A stretch of 64,000 bases of DNA, from positions 392,338-456,337 of the forward strand of contig JBFWSR010000001.1 of NCBI GenBank assembly GCA_050248275.1, given 5' to 3'. Position numbers and translations under genes: made by a program. The notes under the pieces are model-generated. The model was not told the origin of the DNA. It was given only the letters and a program-made list of their open reading frames with translations, and ran no database searches. Of this stretch, positions 16,569 to 25,955 are shown one piece after another; the stretch's first letter is position 1; each line of letters starts with the position of its first letter. The DNA comes from CAILZL01 sp050248275 (GTDB lineage Bacteria > Pseudomonadota > Gammaproteobacteria > Steroidobacterales > Steroidobacteraceae).

Positions 16569-17261
16569 TTATTTTGCAAAGCTCGCTGCCAGTTGCTCGC
16601 TCAGGCTGGCGCTGGCCTGCTGCGTGGCGCTTTGAAACGCGGTGACTACGGCGCCGAGACGGTTGTCACTGGCGGCGACGCTGGCGCTGGCCTGCAATGC
16701 AGCCACCGATTTTCTCGACTTCACTTCCGATACTGTGGCCCACAGCGCGACATGAATGGTGGGTGCATCCTTGCCATTGACATACTCGGCTTGAAAGTGG
16801 CGCAGGTCGATGTCGATCAGGTAGTCGGCATCCAGCCGGGCCGATTCGGCAACCACGTTTTTATAACCTTGCTGATTTTGCAGCAGCGATATCAGGAACG
16901 ACTGCACCACTTGCGGTGCAGTGCCGCCCCAGCGTGCGCCGTAGTAATAATCGAGCCGATTGCCATTACGCAGGACCACGATGCGTTGGGTGTCGAGCCC
17001 GGGAGTGGCGCTGGGCAGAGCCACACTCAACCGGATGGGATACGCAACAGCGGCGGTACCGGCGTCGCTGGCTTGCAGCACATAGGTTTGCGGCTCATCC
17101 ACCTTGCTTTGCAGTATCTCGCCGACGCAACCGGTGAGAGCCAGCGTTGCCAGCAAGGACGCAATGAAGCGCACGCCTGCGGCTACGCAGGCAGGAGCCC
17201 GATGAATCGAATCCGTTTTCCGCACCGCAAAACCTTCCAGCATGTTCGTCAATATCTTCAC
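16569..17261 (-). CDS. ABC-type transport auxiliary lipoprotein (PqiC/DUF330-like)
   Basis: The 230-residue protein has a lipobox LALTGC with Cys at about residue 45, followed by the auxiliary lipoprotein fold: TYVLQAS, RIVVLRNGNRLDYYYGARWGGTAPQVVQSFLI and DYLIDIDLRHFQAEY. It should be anchored in the outer membrane and work with the MCE protein encoded before it. The start overlaps the MCE gene by four bases, although this leaves an unusually long 28-residue stretch before the hydrophobic part of the signal; ATG 17243 is an alternative. Confidence 0.85.
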   Translation of the reverse strand: MKILTNMLEGFAVRKTDSIHRAPACVAAGVRFIASLLATLALTGCVGEILQSKVDEPQTYVLQASDAGTAAVAYPIRLSVALPSATPGLDTQRIVVLRNGNRLDYYYGARWGGTAPQVVQSFLISLLQNQQGYKNVVAESARLDADYLIDIDLRHFQAEYVNGKDAPTIHVALWATVSEVKSRKSVAALQASASVAASDNRLGAVVTAFQSATQQASASLSEQLAASFAK

Positions 17262-18190
17262 GGCTTGATCTCCACACCGGACTCGGGGCGCTCGAACATC
17301 AGTTGCGAGGGTGTTTCCTTGAGCGAGCGCGACAGTTCGCGGAACTCGGTGGCGGCAGTGCGCGCATCGCGCAGCAGTCGTTCCATCTCGAACAGGCCCT
17401 GTTCGGTAAAGTGGGTCATCGGGCCTTCGCTGGCGGCCATGAAGTGATCGAGTTTTTCTGTGGCGCTGGCCAGTTGACTCGACACCGTATTCAATCGTGC
17501 CACTGCTTCCTTGATATTTGGACGCACATCATCGGCCAGGCCATTCAGGCTGCTGGCCGCGTTCCTGATTTCAGCCGAAGTGCTGCCGAGCTCAGTAAGC
17601 AGACTCTGCACCTGCTCTCGCGTTTTTGGCAGGCCATCGCTGGTGGTTTTGAGGTTGGCCAGCGTCGTTGAAAATGCTTTGACGTTCTCGCTGGAAAACA
17701 CCTGGTTGACGTTGTCCACCAGTTCGGACACACGCCCGGCCAGTTGCGGCAGGCTGGCAATGAAGGCGTCGATATCCGAAGACTGCGATTCAATCATCGG
17801 ATAACGCTCACCCTGTTTGAGCTCGGTGCTGGTGGCGTCGCTGATCTGTTTCAGGTTGATGTACAGCAGGCCGGTGATGCCCTGCAAACCGAGACTGGCG
17901 CGGGTGGCGCCGGTAATGGGCGCATCGGCATCGACCGAGGCCAGTATCTTCACGCTGTCGGGCCGCTCTTTGTTGAGCGTGATGCGCCGCACGCTGCCGA
18001 CATCGACGCCGAGATAACGCACCGGGCTGCCGGATGTCAGTCCCGACACGCTGCCGGTGAAATAGATTTCGTAGGATTTATAGCTGCGGGCATCGCCGCT
18101 GTCGGAATACCAGATGACAAAGGCCACCGCCATGGCGATGACCAGCAGGGTAAAGGCGCCGACGGCGACATAGTTGGCATCACGTTCCAT
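17258..18190 (-). CDS. MCE-domain periplasmic lipid-binding protein (MlaD-like)
   Basis: One N-terminal membrane anchor (AVGAFTLLVIAMAVAFVIWYS) is followed by an MCE domain at about residues 38-118 (YEIYFTGSVSGLTSGSPVRYLGVDVG, GLQGITGLLYINL) and a long helical C-terminal region with coiled-coil character. MCE proteins form hexameric rings that shuttle phospholipid across the periplasm, coupled to an MlaF/MlaE-type ABC transporter. Length (310) exceeds E. coli MlaD (about 183), matching the longer PqiB/Ttg2-like versions. It overlaps the ATPase gene by 11 bases. Confidence 0.9.
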   Translation of the reverse strand: MERDANYVAVGAFTLLVIAMAVAFVIWYSDSGDARSYKSYEIYFTGSVSGLTSGSPVRYLGVDVGSVRRITLNKERPDSVKILASVDADAPITGATRASLGLQGITGLLYINLKQISDATSTELKQGERYPMIESQSSDIDAFIASLPQLAGRVSELVDNVNQVFSSENVKAFSTTLANLKTTSDGLPKTREQVQSLLTELGSTSAEIRNAASSLNGLADDVRPNIKEAVARLNTVSSQLASATEKLDHFMAASEGPMTHFTEQGLFEMERLLRDARTAATEFRELSRSLKETPSQLMFERPESGVEIKP

Positions 18191-18971
18191 GCACAGATCC
18201 TGCAGTTGGGGATGGTGTAATACCGCGGGCGCGCGGGCCGTGGAAATACTCGTGTATCCAGGGGTGAGGGTGGTTCATGATGCCTGCGAGGGTATCGACG
18301 ATGATCTTTCTGTCAACCAGCACGGCGACGCGGTCGCAGATGGTGAGCAGACTATCCAGATCATGAGTAATCATGACCACGGTGAGCTTGAGGCTGTTTT
18401 GCAGGTAACGCACCAGTTGATCGAATTCAGCCGCAGAAATCGGATCCAGGCCTGCCGTGGGTTCGTCGAGGAACAATAACTGTGGATCGAGCGCCAATGC
18501 GCGTGCCAGGCCGGCGCGCTTGATCATGCCGCCCGATAGCTGTGCGGGCAGCTTGCCGGCGGCAGACAGAGGCAGCCCAACCATGTTCAGCCGCAGCGCA
18601 GTGAGCTCATCCATCGTGGCCTGCGATAACGACAGATATTCGCGTAACGGCAACTGGATGTTCTCAGCCACGGTCAGTGCGCTGAATAACGCGCCATGTT
18701 GAAAGGTGACGCCATAGCGATGCTTCACATTCAGCAATTCACGTTCCGACATGGCGGTGATGTCCGCGCCTTCGATCAATACCTGACCGGCGGTGGGTTT
18801 TTGCAGGCCGAGGATGGTGCGTAACAGCACCGACTTGCCGCTGCCCGAGCCGCCCACGATGCCCATCACCTCGCCGCGCATCACTTCCAGACTCACGCCA
18901 TCGTGAACCAGTTGCTCGCCAAAGCGATTGACGATGCCGCGTATCGAGACAACGGTTTCCGGACTATTCAT
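18180..18971 (-). CDS. MlaF-like ABC transporter ATPase
   Basis: This nucleotide-binding subunit has Walker A GGSGSGKSVLLR, Q-loop TFQHGALFSALTVAENI, signature LSGGMIKRAGLARALALDP and Walker B LLFLDEPTAGLDP, all intact. The QHGALFSALTV and SAAEFDQLV phrases are typical of the lipid-transport MlaF group rather than exporters of small molecules. It energises lipid movement with the permease encoded two bases upstream and the MCE protein downstream. Confidence 0.93.
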   Translation of the reverse strand: MNSPETVVSIRGIVNRFGEQLVHDGVSLEVMRGEVMGIVGGSGSGKSVLLRTILGLQKPTAGQVLIEGADITAMSERELLNVKHRYGVTFQHGALFSALTVAENIQLPLREYLSLSQATMDELTALRLNMVGLPLSAAGKLPAQLSGGMIKRAGLARALALDPQLLFLDEPTAGLDPISAAEFDQLVRYLQNSLKLTVVMITHDLDSLLTICDRVAVLVDRKIIVDTLAGIMNHPHPWIHEYFHGPRARGITPSPTAGSVHGT

Positions 18972-18973
18972 GT

Positions 18974-20092
18974 CTAGAAATCCAGCTCTACAAAGATCAC
19001 GGCGAAAATGGCATTGGCGAAGATCACCATGAAGATGGATTCCACCACCGCCGTGGTCGTCAGTCGTCCCAGTTCGCGCGAAGAACCCCGGACCTGCATG
19101 CCTCGATAGGTGCCGATCATGGCGATCAGCACGGCGAACACCGGCGCCTTGATCAGTCCCGCCCAGAACGTGGTCGGCGCCAGCGCTTCCTGCACGCGGG
19201 CAATGAACTGCGGAATGGAAATGCCCAGCAGCCAGTTGGACAGCAGGGCGCCGCCGGCCATGCCCATGGCATCGGCGACAATAGTGAGTAACGGCAGCGC
19301 AATGATCAGGCCCAGCACGCGCGGCACCACCAGCACTTCGATGGGGTCCATGCCGATGGACTTGAGCGCATCGACTTCATCGTTCAATTGCATCACGCCG
19401 ATCTCGGCGGCAAAGGCGCTGCCGGAACGGCCCGCGACAATGACGGCGGTGAGCAGCACGCCCAGTTCACGCAGTACGCCCACCGTGATCAGATCCACCG
19501 TATAGATGCCGGCGCCGAAATCCTGCAACTGGCTGGCGCCGATGTAGGCGATGATGACGGCGACGAAGAAGGCGATCATGGCCACGATGGGCAGGGCCTG
19601 AATGCCGGCTTCATAGGCATGGCGCACAATGGAAGGCGCACGCATGTGTTGCGGATGACGCCAGGCACGCAGGTGCGTGTACACAATGCGACCGAAGTGA
19701 TCCAGATGGCCGATGGCATGCTGGCCCAGTTCCACGGCAATCTTGCCAAAACCGGCGACCACCTGTTCAGGCCAGAGTCGTTCCGCCTCATGCGCGACTT
19801 GCGGCGAGGTGGTGTGGGCTTGCACTTCGTTCAGGAATGCAAAATGTTCCGGCATTCCCTCGATGAAGCTGAGAGTGGCTCCTGCCTGTTCGTAACGCTG
19901 CAGGGCGGAGCGCAGCAGCCACATGGCGCTCAGATCGGATTGTTCCAGCGCAGAACAGTCCACCTGCACCTGTTTGACGCCAGCCAACTGCAAGGCATGC
20001 AGCGCCTGCTCGATATCCACCAGACGTTGCACCGTCCAGCGATCCGAGAGACGCATCAATAAGGTATCGGCTTGCAGTTCCGTGGTCAGCAC
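18974..20092 (-). CDS. MlaE-like permease with fused N-terminal STAS domain
   Basis: Residues about 1-95 form a STAS domain (VDIEQALHALQLAGVKQVQVDCSALEQSDL), which is the job of the separate protein MlaB in E. coli. The rest is a MlaE permease with YEAGIQALPIVAMIAFFVAVIIAY, GRSGSAFAAEIGVMQLNDEVDALKSIGMDPIEVLVVPR and GTYRGMQVRGSSRELGR. The fusion explains why no mlaB is present in the operon. It is the first gene of the four-gene operon and diverges from the CPA2 antiporter. Confidence 0.93.
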   Translation of the reverse strand: MLTTELQADTLLMRLSDRWTVQRLVDIEQALHALQLAGVKQVQVDCSALEQSDLSAMWLLRSALQRYEQAGATLSFIEGMPEHFAFLNEVQAHTTSPQVAHEAERLWPEQVVAGFGKIAVELGQHAIGHLDHFGRIVYTHLRAWRHPQHMRAPSIVRHAYEAGIQALPIVAMIAFFVAVIIAYIGASQLQDFGAGIYTVDLITVGVLRELGVLLTAVIVAGRSGSAFAAEIGVMQLNDEVDALKSIGMDPIEVLVVPRVLGLIIALPLLTIVADAMGMAGGALLSNWLLGISIPQFIARVQEALAPTTFWAGLIKAPVFAVLIAMIGTYRGMQVRGSSRELGRLTTTAVVESIFMVIFANAIFAVIFVELDF

Positions 20093-20220
20093 AGAATCGC
20101 ATCCTAGCAGTGCTGTGCTGGTTGCGCATTACCGGCCGCTCATGTCAGATGAATGTCATCGGGCGTTGGAATATCGGTCCAGTCTCGACCCCGCACCTGC
20201 GCATCGCTTACTCTCTGGCG

Positions 20221-22197
20221 ATGGAAGTGAATGCGCTTGGACAATTGTTGATTCTGCTGGCCAGTTCGGTACTGGTGGTAACGGTATTCCGGCGCATGAA
20301 ACTGCCGCCGATCGTGGGTTATCTCGCGGTTGGCATGTTGCTGGGCGCCGAGGCGCTCAGTCTGGCCGGCAGTGAAACTACACATGTACTGGCCGAATTC
20401 GGTGTGGTGTTCCTGGTATTCACGCTGGGGCTGGAATTTTCTTATCCACGCATGCTGGCGATGCGCTGGGAAGTATTTGGACTGGGCGGCGCGCAAGTAG
20501 TGCTTACAACGGCCTTGATCGGCGGCGCTGCATGGTTGCTGGGCGTGCCGCCCCTGGTGGCGGTGGTGCTGGGCGGCGCGCTGGCCATGTCCTCCACCGC
20601 GATCGTGGTCACACAGCTCACTGAGCAGCTGGAGGTGAATCGCCCGCATGGCCGGCTCGCAGTGGGCATCCTGCTGTTTCAGGATCTGGCGTTCGTACCC
20701 TTGCTGGCGCTGGAAAGCGCGTTACACGGCCAGCTCGATATTCTCGATCCACTGGCAGTTGGCGTTGCGATGTTACGAGCAGGCATTGCCTTGTTGTTTG
20801 TAATCGCCGCAGGGCGCTGGCTGTTGCGACCCCTGTTTCATGAAATCACTCATGCGCGCAGCACCGAAGTATTCACCCTGACGGTGTTGCTGGTCACGCT
20901 GACCAGCGCCTGGGCCACCAATCAGGTGGGTTTGTCGCTGGCCCTGGGCGCCTTCCTGGCAGGCATGATGCTGGCTGAAACCGAATACCGCCACCAGATT
21001 GAAGTGGTGATCCGGCCGTTCCGCGACATTCTGCTGGGCTTGTTCTTCATTACGGTGGGCACCCTGCTCGATCTGCGCTTGCTGATCGACAAGTTGTGGC
21101 TGGTATTGCTGCTGGTGCTGTTGTTGCAACTGAGCAAGGCGCTTATCGTCACCATGCTGGCGCGACGCCTCAGCAAGGACTGGCAGTCGGCGTTGCAGAC
21201 TGGTCTGGTCATAGCCCAGGGTGGCGAGTTTGGTTTTGCACTGCTGACCCTGACCTTGAATGATCGGTTGATCGGCAACGAAGTCATTCAGCCGCTGCTG
21301 GCTGCGACAGTGGTCAGCATGGTGTTGAGTCCATTCCTGATCAGGCACAACAGCCGGGTCACGGAGTCTCTGCTTAATCGCGGCGATCATGAGTTGAATG
21401 AGTTGCAGCGTGAGATGGCTGCCACCCATACCGTAGCGCAACGCAACCATGTCATTCTGTGCGGCTTCGGCCGCGTCGGACAGAATCTGGCGCGCGCCCT
21501 GGAAAATCATGGTTACGAATACATCGCCCTGGACATGGATCCCAAGCGGGTACAGCAGGCGCGCCATGCAGGCGATCCGGTGTTTTATGGCGATGCGTCC
21601 GAAAGCGAGATACTCGAAGCGGTGGGGCTTGAGCATTGCAGCGTGCTGGTGATCAGTTTTTCCGATCCCAATCTGGCCTTGCGCATTCTGCACAGCGTGC
21701 GTGAACTGCGTAAGGACGTGCCGGTGCTGGTGCGTACCCAGGACGACACCAAACTCAATGCCTTGCAGGCGGCAGGTGCGACGGAAGTCGTGCCGGAAAC
21801 CCTTGAAGCCAGCTTGATGCTGATGTCGCACATGTTGTTGTTGCTGAAAATGCCGGTCTCGCGCGTGGTCAAGACCGTGAGCGACATTCGCGACAATCGT
21901 TATGCCATGCTGCGGCGGATTTTCCGGCGTGAAAACGCACGACCCCTGGATGAAACCCACACTCTGCGTGAAGAACTGCACAGCGTGGTCCTGCCGCGCC
22001 ATGCCTATGCCATCGGCCGCAGCATTAACCAGTTGAAGCTGGCAGCACTCGGCGTGAGCGTCAATGCGATCCGCCGCGACGGCATTGTTGGCCGCGAACC
22101 GGATGCAAATACCGTCTTCAGGGAAGGCGATGTAGTGGTGCTATATGGCAATCCTGAAGCCCTTGACCAGGGCGAGAGTGTGCTGCTGATCGGATAA
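20221..22197 (+). CDS. CPA2 (KefC-like) cation:proton antiporter with RCK domains
   Basis: About 658 residues. The N-terminal two-thirds are a 12-13 helix exchanger with LLGAEALSLAG, GVVFLVFTLGLEFS, GGALAMSSTAIVVTQL and LFQDLAFVPLLAL. Then comes a TrkA-N/RCK domain with a Rossmann motif VILCGFGRVGQNLARALE at about 411, and a TrkA-C domain at the end (AYAIGRSINQLKLAALGVSVNAI). It probably exchanges K+ or Na+ for protons under nucleotide control. The frame is open from 20110, but ATG 20221 (MEVNALGQLLIL) opens directly into the first helix. Confidence 0.92.
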   Translation: MEVNALGQLLILLASSVLVVTVFRRMKLPPIVGYLAVGMLLGAEALSLAGSETTHVLAEFGVVFLVFTLGLEFSYPRMLAMRWEVFGLGGAQVVLTTALIGGAAWLLGVPPLVAVVLGGALAMSSTAIVVTQLTEQLEVNRPHGRLAVGILLFQDLAFVPLLALESALHGQLDILDPLAVGVAMLRAGIALLFVIAAGRWLLRPLFHEITHARSTEVFTLTVLLVTLTSAWATNQVGLSLALGAFLAGMMLAETEYRHQIEVVIRPFRDILLGLFFITVGTLLDLRLLIDKLWLVLLLVLLLQLSKALIVTMLARRLSKDWQSALQTGLVIAQGGEFGFALLTLTLNDRLIGNEVIQPLLAATVVSMVLSPFLIRHNSRVTESLLNRGDHELNELQREMAATHTVAQRNHVILCGFGRVGQNLARALENHGYEYIALDMDPKRVQQARHAGDPVFYGDASESEILEAVGLEHCSVLVISFSDPNLALRILHSVRELRKDVPVLVRTQDDTKLNALQAAGATEVVPETLEASLMLMSHMLLLLKMPVSRVVKTVSDIRDNRYAMLRRIFRRENARPLDETHTLREELHSVVLPRHAYAIGRSINQLKLAALGVSVNAIRRDGIVGREPDANTVFREGDVVVLYGNPEALDQGESVLLIG

Positions 22198-22249
22198 TTG
22201 CGCCGGCCAAGATGGCGGATTCTAAATCTGTCCTTGCGGCACGGCGATG

Positions 22250-22555
22250 TCAGACCTTGCCGTCATCGGTGACGCCCAGCATGCGTTCATGATCCAGCAG
22301 TTGCCGACACCAGTCATCCAGTGTGGCGTATTCGGCAGCGTTGGCTTTACGGAAGGCTTCGTAGGCGGCGCGCGAACGCCAGGCATCGACCGTCACGAAA
22401 CGGTGCGGGCTGCCCATGTTCTTGTACAGCTCGGTGCCCAGATAGTCGGGGCTCAACTTGAAAAATGTGGTCCAGCGACCTTCCGGACTGTAAACCTTCT
22501 CGAAATCAGCGATGCGTTCCGGTTTCGCATCGAATTCCCAAACCAGGCGATACAT
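22250..22555 (-). CDS. Small ABM-fold (antibiotic biosynthesis monooxygenase-like) protein
   Basis: The 101-residue sequence starts MYRLVWEFDAKPERIADFEKVY and has RFVTVDAWRSRAAYEAF, the pattern of a dimeric alpha-beta barrel of the ABM superfamily. These proteins range from quinone monooxygenases to heme-degrading or non-catalytic stress proteins, so the reaction cannot be named. Monocistronic, placed between the convergent antiporter and the divergent MscS gene. Confidence 0.72.
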   Translation of the reverse strand: MYRLVWEFDAKPERIADFEKVYSPEGRWTTFFKLSPDYLGTELYKNMGSPHRFVTVDAWRSRAAYEAFRKANAAEYATLDDWCRQLLDHERMLGVTDDGKV

Positions 22556-22721
22556 GCGGGCTCCGTGGCGGCTTGCAAAGCCCTAGTTTACGCAGACCGC
22601 GTGACATCACAATGAATCAATGCAGATAGAGGGATTCCATTCAGTGTGTGACCGCTTGAAAAGCGCCGAATGTTTGATAGGGTCGCTGTCCCTTTTGATG
22701 TAACGGCTCCGGAAATAAACG

Positions 22722-23816
22722 ATGAACGCTGTGCTGGCGACGCTCGACGACCTGTATCTGGACAATGCCCTGAGTCAATGGCTATGGGCGCTGGCCATGG
22801 CAGCGGGCGTATTGCTGACGACCGTCCTGGTCCGGCGCCTGGTGCGCCGTCATTATCGGCGCATGGCCGAGACCGAGCAGATCGAGTTGATGGAAGTGCC
22901 GCTGCAGATTGCGAGCAAGACCACCACCATGTTTCTGATCGTCATGAGCCTGTTCTTTGGCATGCTGACGCTGCACCTGCCGCCGGCCGTACATCATGTG
23001 GCGGAGAAGGTGCTGGTGCTCGCCGTGTGCTGGCAGGTCGGCATCTGGGCCACCACCGGCGCACTGGCATGGATTAACGTGAAACGCCGCGTCAGTCTGG
23101 TTGAAGATCGCGCCGCCGCCGGCACGCTCGGCATCATCGCCATCATCGTGCGCGCCTTGATATGGTCGGTTGTGCTGCTGCTGACCCTGGACAATCTGGG
23201 CGTCAACGTCACCACGCTGGTGGCCGGTCTGGGCATCGGCGGTATCGCCATCGCGCTGGCGGTGCAGAATCTGCTGGGCGACCTGCTGGCTTCGTTGTCG
23301 ATCACCCTGGACAAGCCTTTCGTGCTGGGTGATTTCCTGATTGTTGAGGATTTCAAAGGCACGGTCGAGAACATCGGCATCAAGACCACCCGCCTGCGCA
23401 GTCTGGACGGCGAGCAGATTGTCATGCCGAACGCGGATCTGTTGAAAAGCCGCATGCGCAACTACGGCCGCATGCGGGAACGGCGTGTGTTGTTTTCGGT
23501 GGGCGTGACCTATGAAACGCCGCGGGCCAAGCTGGAAAAACTGCCGGGAATGGTGCGGGCCATTGTTGAAGCGCAGCCCAACGTGCGTCTCGATCGCTGT
23601 CATCTGGCGCGGCTGGGCGCGTATTCCATCGACTGCGAAGTGGTGTATTTCGTGCTCAGCAAGGAATACAACGAATACATGGACATCCAGCAGGCTATCA
23701 ATTTACAACTGATCGAAGCCTTTGAACGCGAGCAGATCGAGTTTGCCTATCCGACGCAGAAGCAATGGACGGCGTTGCAGCCTGGTTCGGCGCCGTTGTC
23801 AGATGTGCAGGCCTGA
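22722..23816 (+). CDS. MscS family mechanosensitive channel
   Basis: This 364-residue protein has four predicted membrane helices; the last is the pore helix LVAGLGIGGIAIALAVQNLLGDLLASL, followed by the beta domain (DKPFVLGDFLIVEDFKGTVENIGIKTTRLRSLDGEQIVMPNADL, family signature) and the C-terminal alpha/beta domain. It should open on membrane tension and release solutes during hypo-osmotic shock. A second MscS-type gene lies at 40317-41423 and is only partly similar. The start at 22722 gives a sensible periplasmic N-terminus. Confidence 0.92.
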   Translation: MNAVLATLDDLYLDNALSQWLWALAMAAGVLLTTVLVRRLVRRHYRRMAETEQIELMEVPLQIASKTTTMFLIVMSLFFGMLTLHLPPAVHHVAEKVLVLAVCWQVGIWATTGALAWINVKRRVSLVEDRAAAGTLGIIAIIVRALIWSVVLLLTLDNLGVNVTTLVAGLGIGGIAIALAVQNLLGDLLASLSITLDKPFVLGDFLIVEDFKGTVENIGIKTTRLRSLDGEQIVMPNADLLKSRMRNYGRMRERRVLFSVGVTYETPRAKLEKLPGMVRAIVEAQPNVRLDRCHLARLGAYSIDCEVVYFVLSKEYNEYMDIQQAINLQLIEAFEREQIEFAYPTQKQWTALQPGSAPLSDVQA

Positions 23817-23848
23817 CCGTCTCTGTGCGCCGATGCTTGCCTGCATGT

Positions 23849-24607
23849 TCAGACACTGGTTCTTGGATACGTCAGATTTCGTTCCCGTAACCAGCCGATT
23901 ACCGCCGAAACACTGCTGAAAGTGAAGCGCGCGGTCGTATTGTCCGATTCGCCGACACGAATGGAATAGCCGCCGAGATCATTGACTGCCGCGAAGCCGT
24001 CTTCGTCGGTGACATCATCGCCGACGAAGACCGGGATCCGTCCGGAAAACGGCGCTTCGCGCATGAATGCTTCGATGGCGGTGCGTTTCGAGTAGCCGGA
24101 TGGCAGCAGCTCCAGCACGCACTTGCCCGGCTTGAGTTGCAGATGCGGTGCGAGTTGCTGCTGCAACAACGAAACTTCGTCGTAAAGCATCCTGGCCAGG
24201 TTCGGCGCATGACGGTAGTGCAATGCCAGCGCTCTGTGCTTGTCTTCCAGCAATAGCCCGCGGTGCAATGTCTGCAATTCCTGCAGGCGCGTCCGCGCCA
24301 CTTCCAGCGCGTCCTGATTCACGGCGGCACGCCAGATTTCTCCGGCAAAGTTGCGCCGCTCCAGGCCGTGCTGGCCGGCGGCGGGAAATGCGGTGGGTGC
24401 AAACAGCTCGTCCAGGGAGGCCAGCGTGCGGCCGCTGATCAGGGCCAGCGCACCGCGCTCGCGTTGCGAAGCCAGCTCCAATGTGTTGCGCAATGCGGCG
24501 GGCACCCTCACTGCATCGGGGGTGGCCGCAATTTCCAGCAAGGTTCCATCCACATCCAGAAACAGAGCCAGCTCCTGCTCTGGAATAAATCGGCCTCGTA
24601 ACGTCAT
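23849..24607 (-). CDS. otsB: Trehalose-6-phosphate phosphatase
   Basis: HAD-superfamily phosphatase with the nucleophile motif LFLDVDGTLLEIA (Asp18/Asp20), LISGRTLASLDELFAP, GQHGLERR, LELLPSGYSKRTAIEAFM and the acidic motif VFVGDDVTDEDGFAAVN. It dephosphorylates trehalose-6-phosphate. The frame is open to 24823, but ATG 24607 precedes the catalytic domain correctly and the extra part overlaps the mdh promoter region. No trehalose-6-phosphate synthase (otsA) is adjacent; its nearest neighbour is the MscS gene, so the two osmotic-stress functions may have been drawn together. Confidence 0.92.
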   Translation of the reverse strand: MTLRGRFIPEQELALFLDVDGTLLEIAATPDAVRVPAALRNTLELASQRERGALALISGRTLASLDELFAPTAFPAAGQHGLERRNFAGEIWRAAVNQDALEVARTRLQELQTLHRGLLLEDKHRALALHYRHAPNLARMLYDEVSLLQQQLAPHLQLKPGKCVLELLPSGYSKRTAIEAFMREAPFSGRIPVFVGDDVTDEDGFAAVNDLGGYSIRVGESDNTTARFTFSSVSAVIGWLRERNLTYPRTSV

Positions 24608-24695
24608 TGCTGGACCGTAACGGCGCAGGCCATACAGCTCAACCTGAGAATTATCACAGTGCTGGCAGGCGTGTTGGCAGGCAAATCGCCAGGAT

Positions 24696-24727
24696 TTGTC
24701 GCTCAGGTCCGGGGGCTTTGCTAAGAT
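24696..24727 (+). promoter_or_regulatory. Candidate sigma-70 promoter of mdh
   Basis: TTGTCG at 24696-24701 and TAAGAT at 24722-24727 with a TG one base before it (extended -10). The 20-base spacer is long, so the extended -10 would carry most of the recognition. The predicted start leaves a leader of about 45 bases before the mdh RBS. Confidence 0.4.
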
Positions 24728-24779
24728 TCGCGCCCCGCTTTTGACGCTTCTGCCTAAATTCTCTGGAGAGAGCATTCCC

Positions 24780-25760
24780 ATGAAGACCCCTGTCAATGTC
24801 GCAATCACCGGCGCTGCCGGCAATATCGGTTATGCCCTGGCCTTCCGCGTCGCCTCGGGTGCGATGCTGGGTCCGGATCAGCCGGTGAACCTGCACCTGC
24901 TGGAAATCACGCCGTCGCTGGGCGCCCTGCAGGGCGTGGTGATGGAGCTGAACGATTGCGCCTTCCCGACATTGAACAAGATCGTTGCAACCGACGACGC
25001 CAAGGTGGCTTTCAAGGATTGCGATTACGCCCTGCTGGTGGGTGCCCGTCCGCGTGGTCCCGGCATGGAACGTAAAGACCTGCTGATGGCCAATGCGCAG
25101 ATTTTCTCGGCGCAGGGCAAGGCGCTGGACGCGGTGGCCAACCGTAATGTGAAAGTGCTGGTGGTCGGCAACCCGGCCAACACCAATGCCCTGATCGCAC
25201 AGCGCAATGCGCCGGGCCTGAATCCGGCCAATTTCACCGCCATGCTGCGTCTGGATCACAACCGCGCCATCTCGCAACTGGCCGAAAAGACCGGCGCGCA
25301 TGTCACTGCCATCAAGCAGGTCGTTGTATGGGGCAACCACTCGGCCACACAGTATCCCGATCTGCACCACGCCACTGTGGGTGGCAAGGCCGCGTTGTCG
25401 CTGGTCGATCAGGCCTGGTATGCCGATACCTTCATTCCAGTGGTGCAGCAGCGCGGCGCCGCCATCATCAAGGCGCGCGGCCTGTCGTCGGCCGCATCGG
25501 CCGCATCGGCCGCCATCGACCACATTCGCAACTGGGCCTTGGGCACGGCCGATGGCGAGTGGGTCAGCATGGGTATTCCCTCCGACGGCAGCTATGGCAT
25601 TGCGCCCGGCGTGATCTATGGTTATCCCGTGACCTGCAAGGACGGCAAGTATCAGATCGTGCAGGGTCTGGCCATCAATGAATTCAGCCGCGCCCGCATG
25701 GACGCCACGCACAAGGAACTGCTGGAAGAAAAGGACGGCGTGAAGGAATTGCTGCCGTAA
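24780..25760 (+). CDS. mdh: Malate dehydrogenase (NAD-dependent)
   Basis: Interconverts malate and oxaloacetate in the TCA cycle. The 326-residue protein has the NAD motif VAITGAAGNIGYALAF, GARPRGPGMERKDLL, VVGNPANTNALIA, MLRLDHNRAISQLA and VWGNHSATQYPDL including the catalytic His, matching the Mdh type of Xanthomonas, Burkholderia and actinobacteria rather than the E. coli type. ATG 24780 is chosen because GGAGAG lies 8 to 12 bases upstream; the in-frame upstream extension to 24696 lacks similarity. Followed by a strong terminator. Confidence 0.96.
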   Translation: MKTPVNVAITGAAGNIGYALAFRVASGAMLGPDQPVNLHLLEITPSLGALQGVVMELNDCAFPTLNKIVATDDAKVAFKDCDYALLVGARPRGPGMERKDLLMANAQIFSAQGKALDAVANRNVKVLVVGNPANTNALIAQRNAPGLNPANFTAMLRLDHNRAISQLAEKTGAHVTAIKQVVVWGNHSATQYPDLHHATVGGKAALSLVDQAWYADTFIPVVQQRGAAIIKARGLSSAASAASAAIDHIRNWALGTADGEWVSMGIPSDGSYGIAPGVIYGYPVTCKDGKYQIVQGLAINEFSRARMDATHKELLEEKDGVKELLP

Positions 25761-25786
25761 TTGTTGATCGCCTTCTGCCTGATAAA

Positions 25787-25813
25787 ACAAAGCCCGCATC
25801 ATGCGGGCTTTGT
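25787..25813 (+). terminator. Rho-independent terminator after mdh
   Basis: ACAAAGCCCGCA pairs with TGCGGGCTTTGT to give a 12-bp perfect stem with a three-base loop, preceded by an A-rich and followed by a T-containing stretch. It sits 27 bases after the mdh stop codon and could work in both directions. Confidence 0.85.
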
Positions 25814-25955
25814 CATTTCTGGCGAATGATTCTGGCGAATAATTATGGGGTTCATGCGGCTGGATTTATCGTCATCATGTCGATACGCACGGACCGGAGA
25901 TAGCACTGCTTGCCGATAGGCGGTTACAGAGCTAGTGTGTGGCCGGTGGATCGTG

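Noticed and set aside
16593..17447. 284-codon plus-strand open frame
   Set aside because: Antisense to the auxiliary lipoprotein and MCE genes, which form a coherent operon.
20773..22002. 409-codon minus-strand open frame
   Set aside because: Shadow of the CPA2 antiporter gene; composition biased to Gln/His/Arg and no domain.
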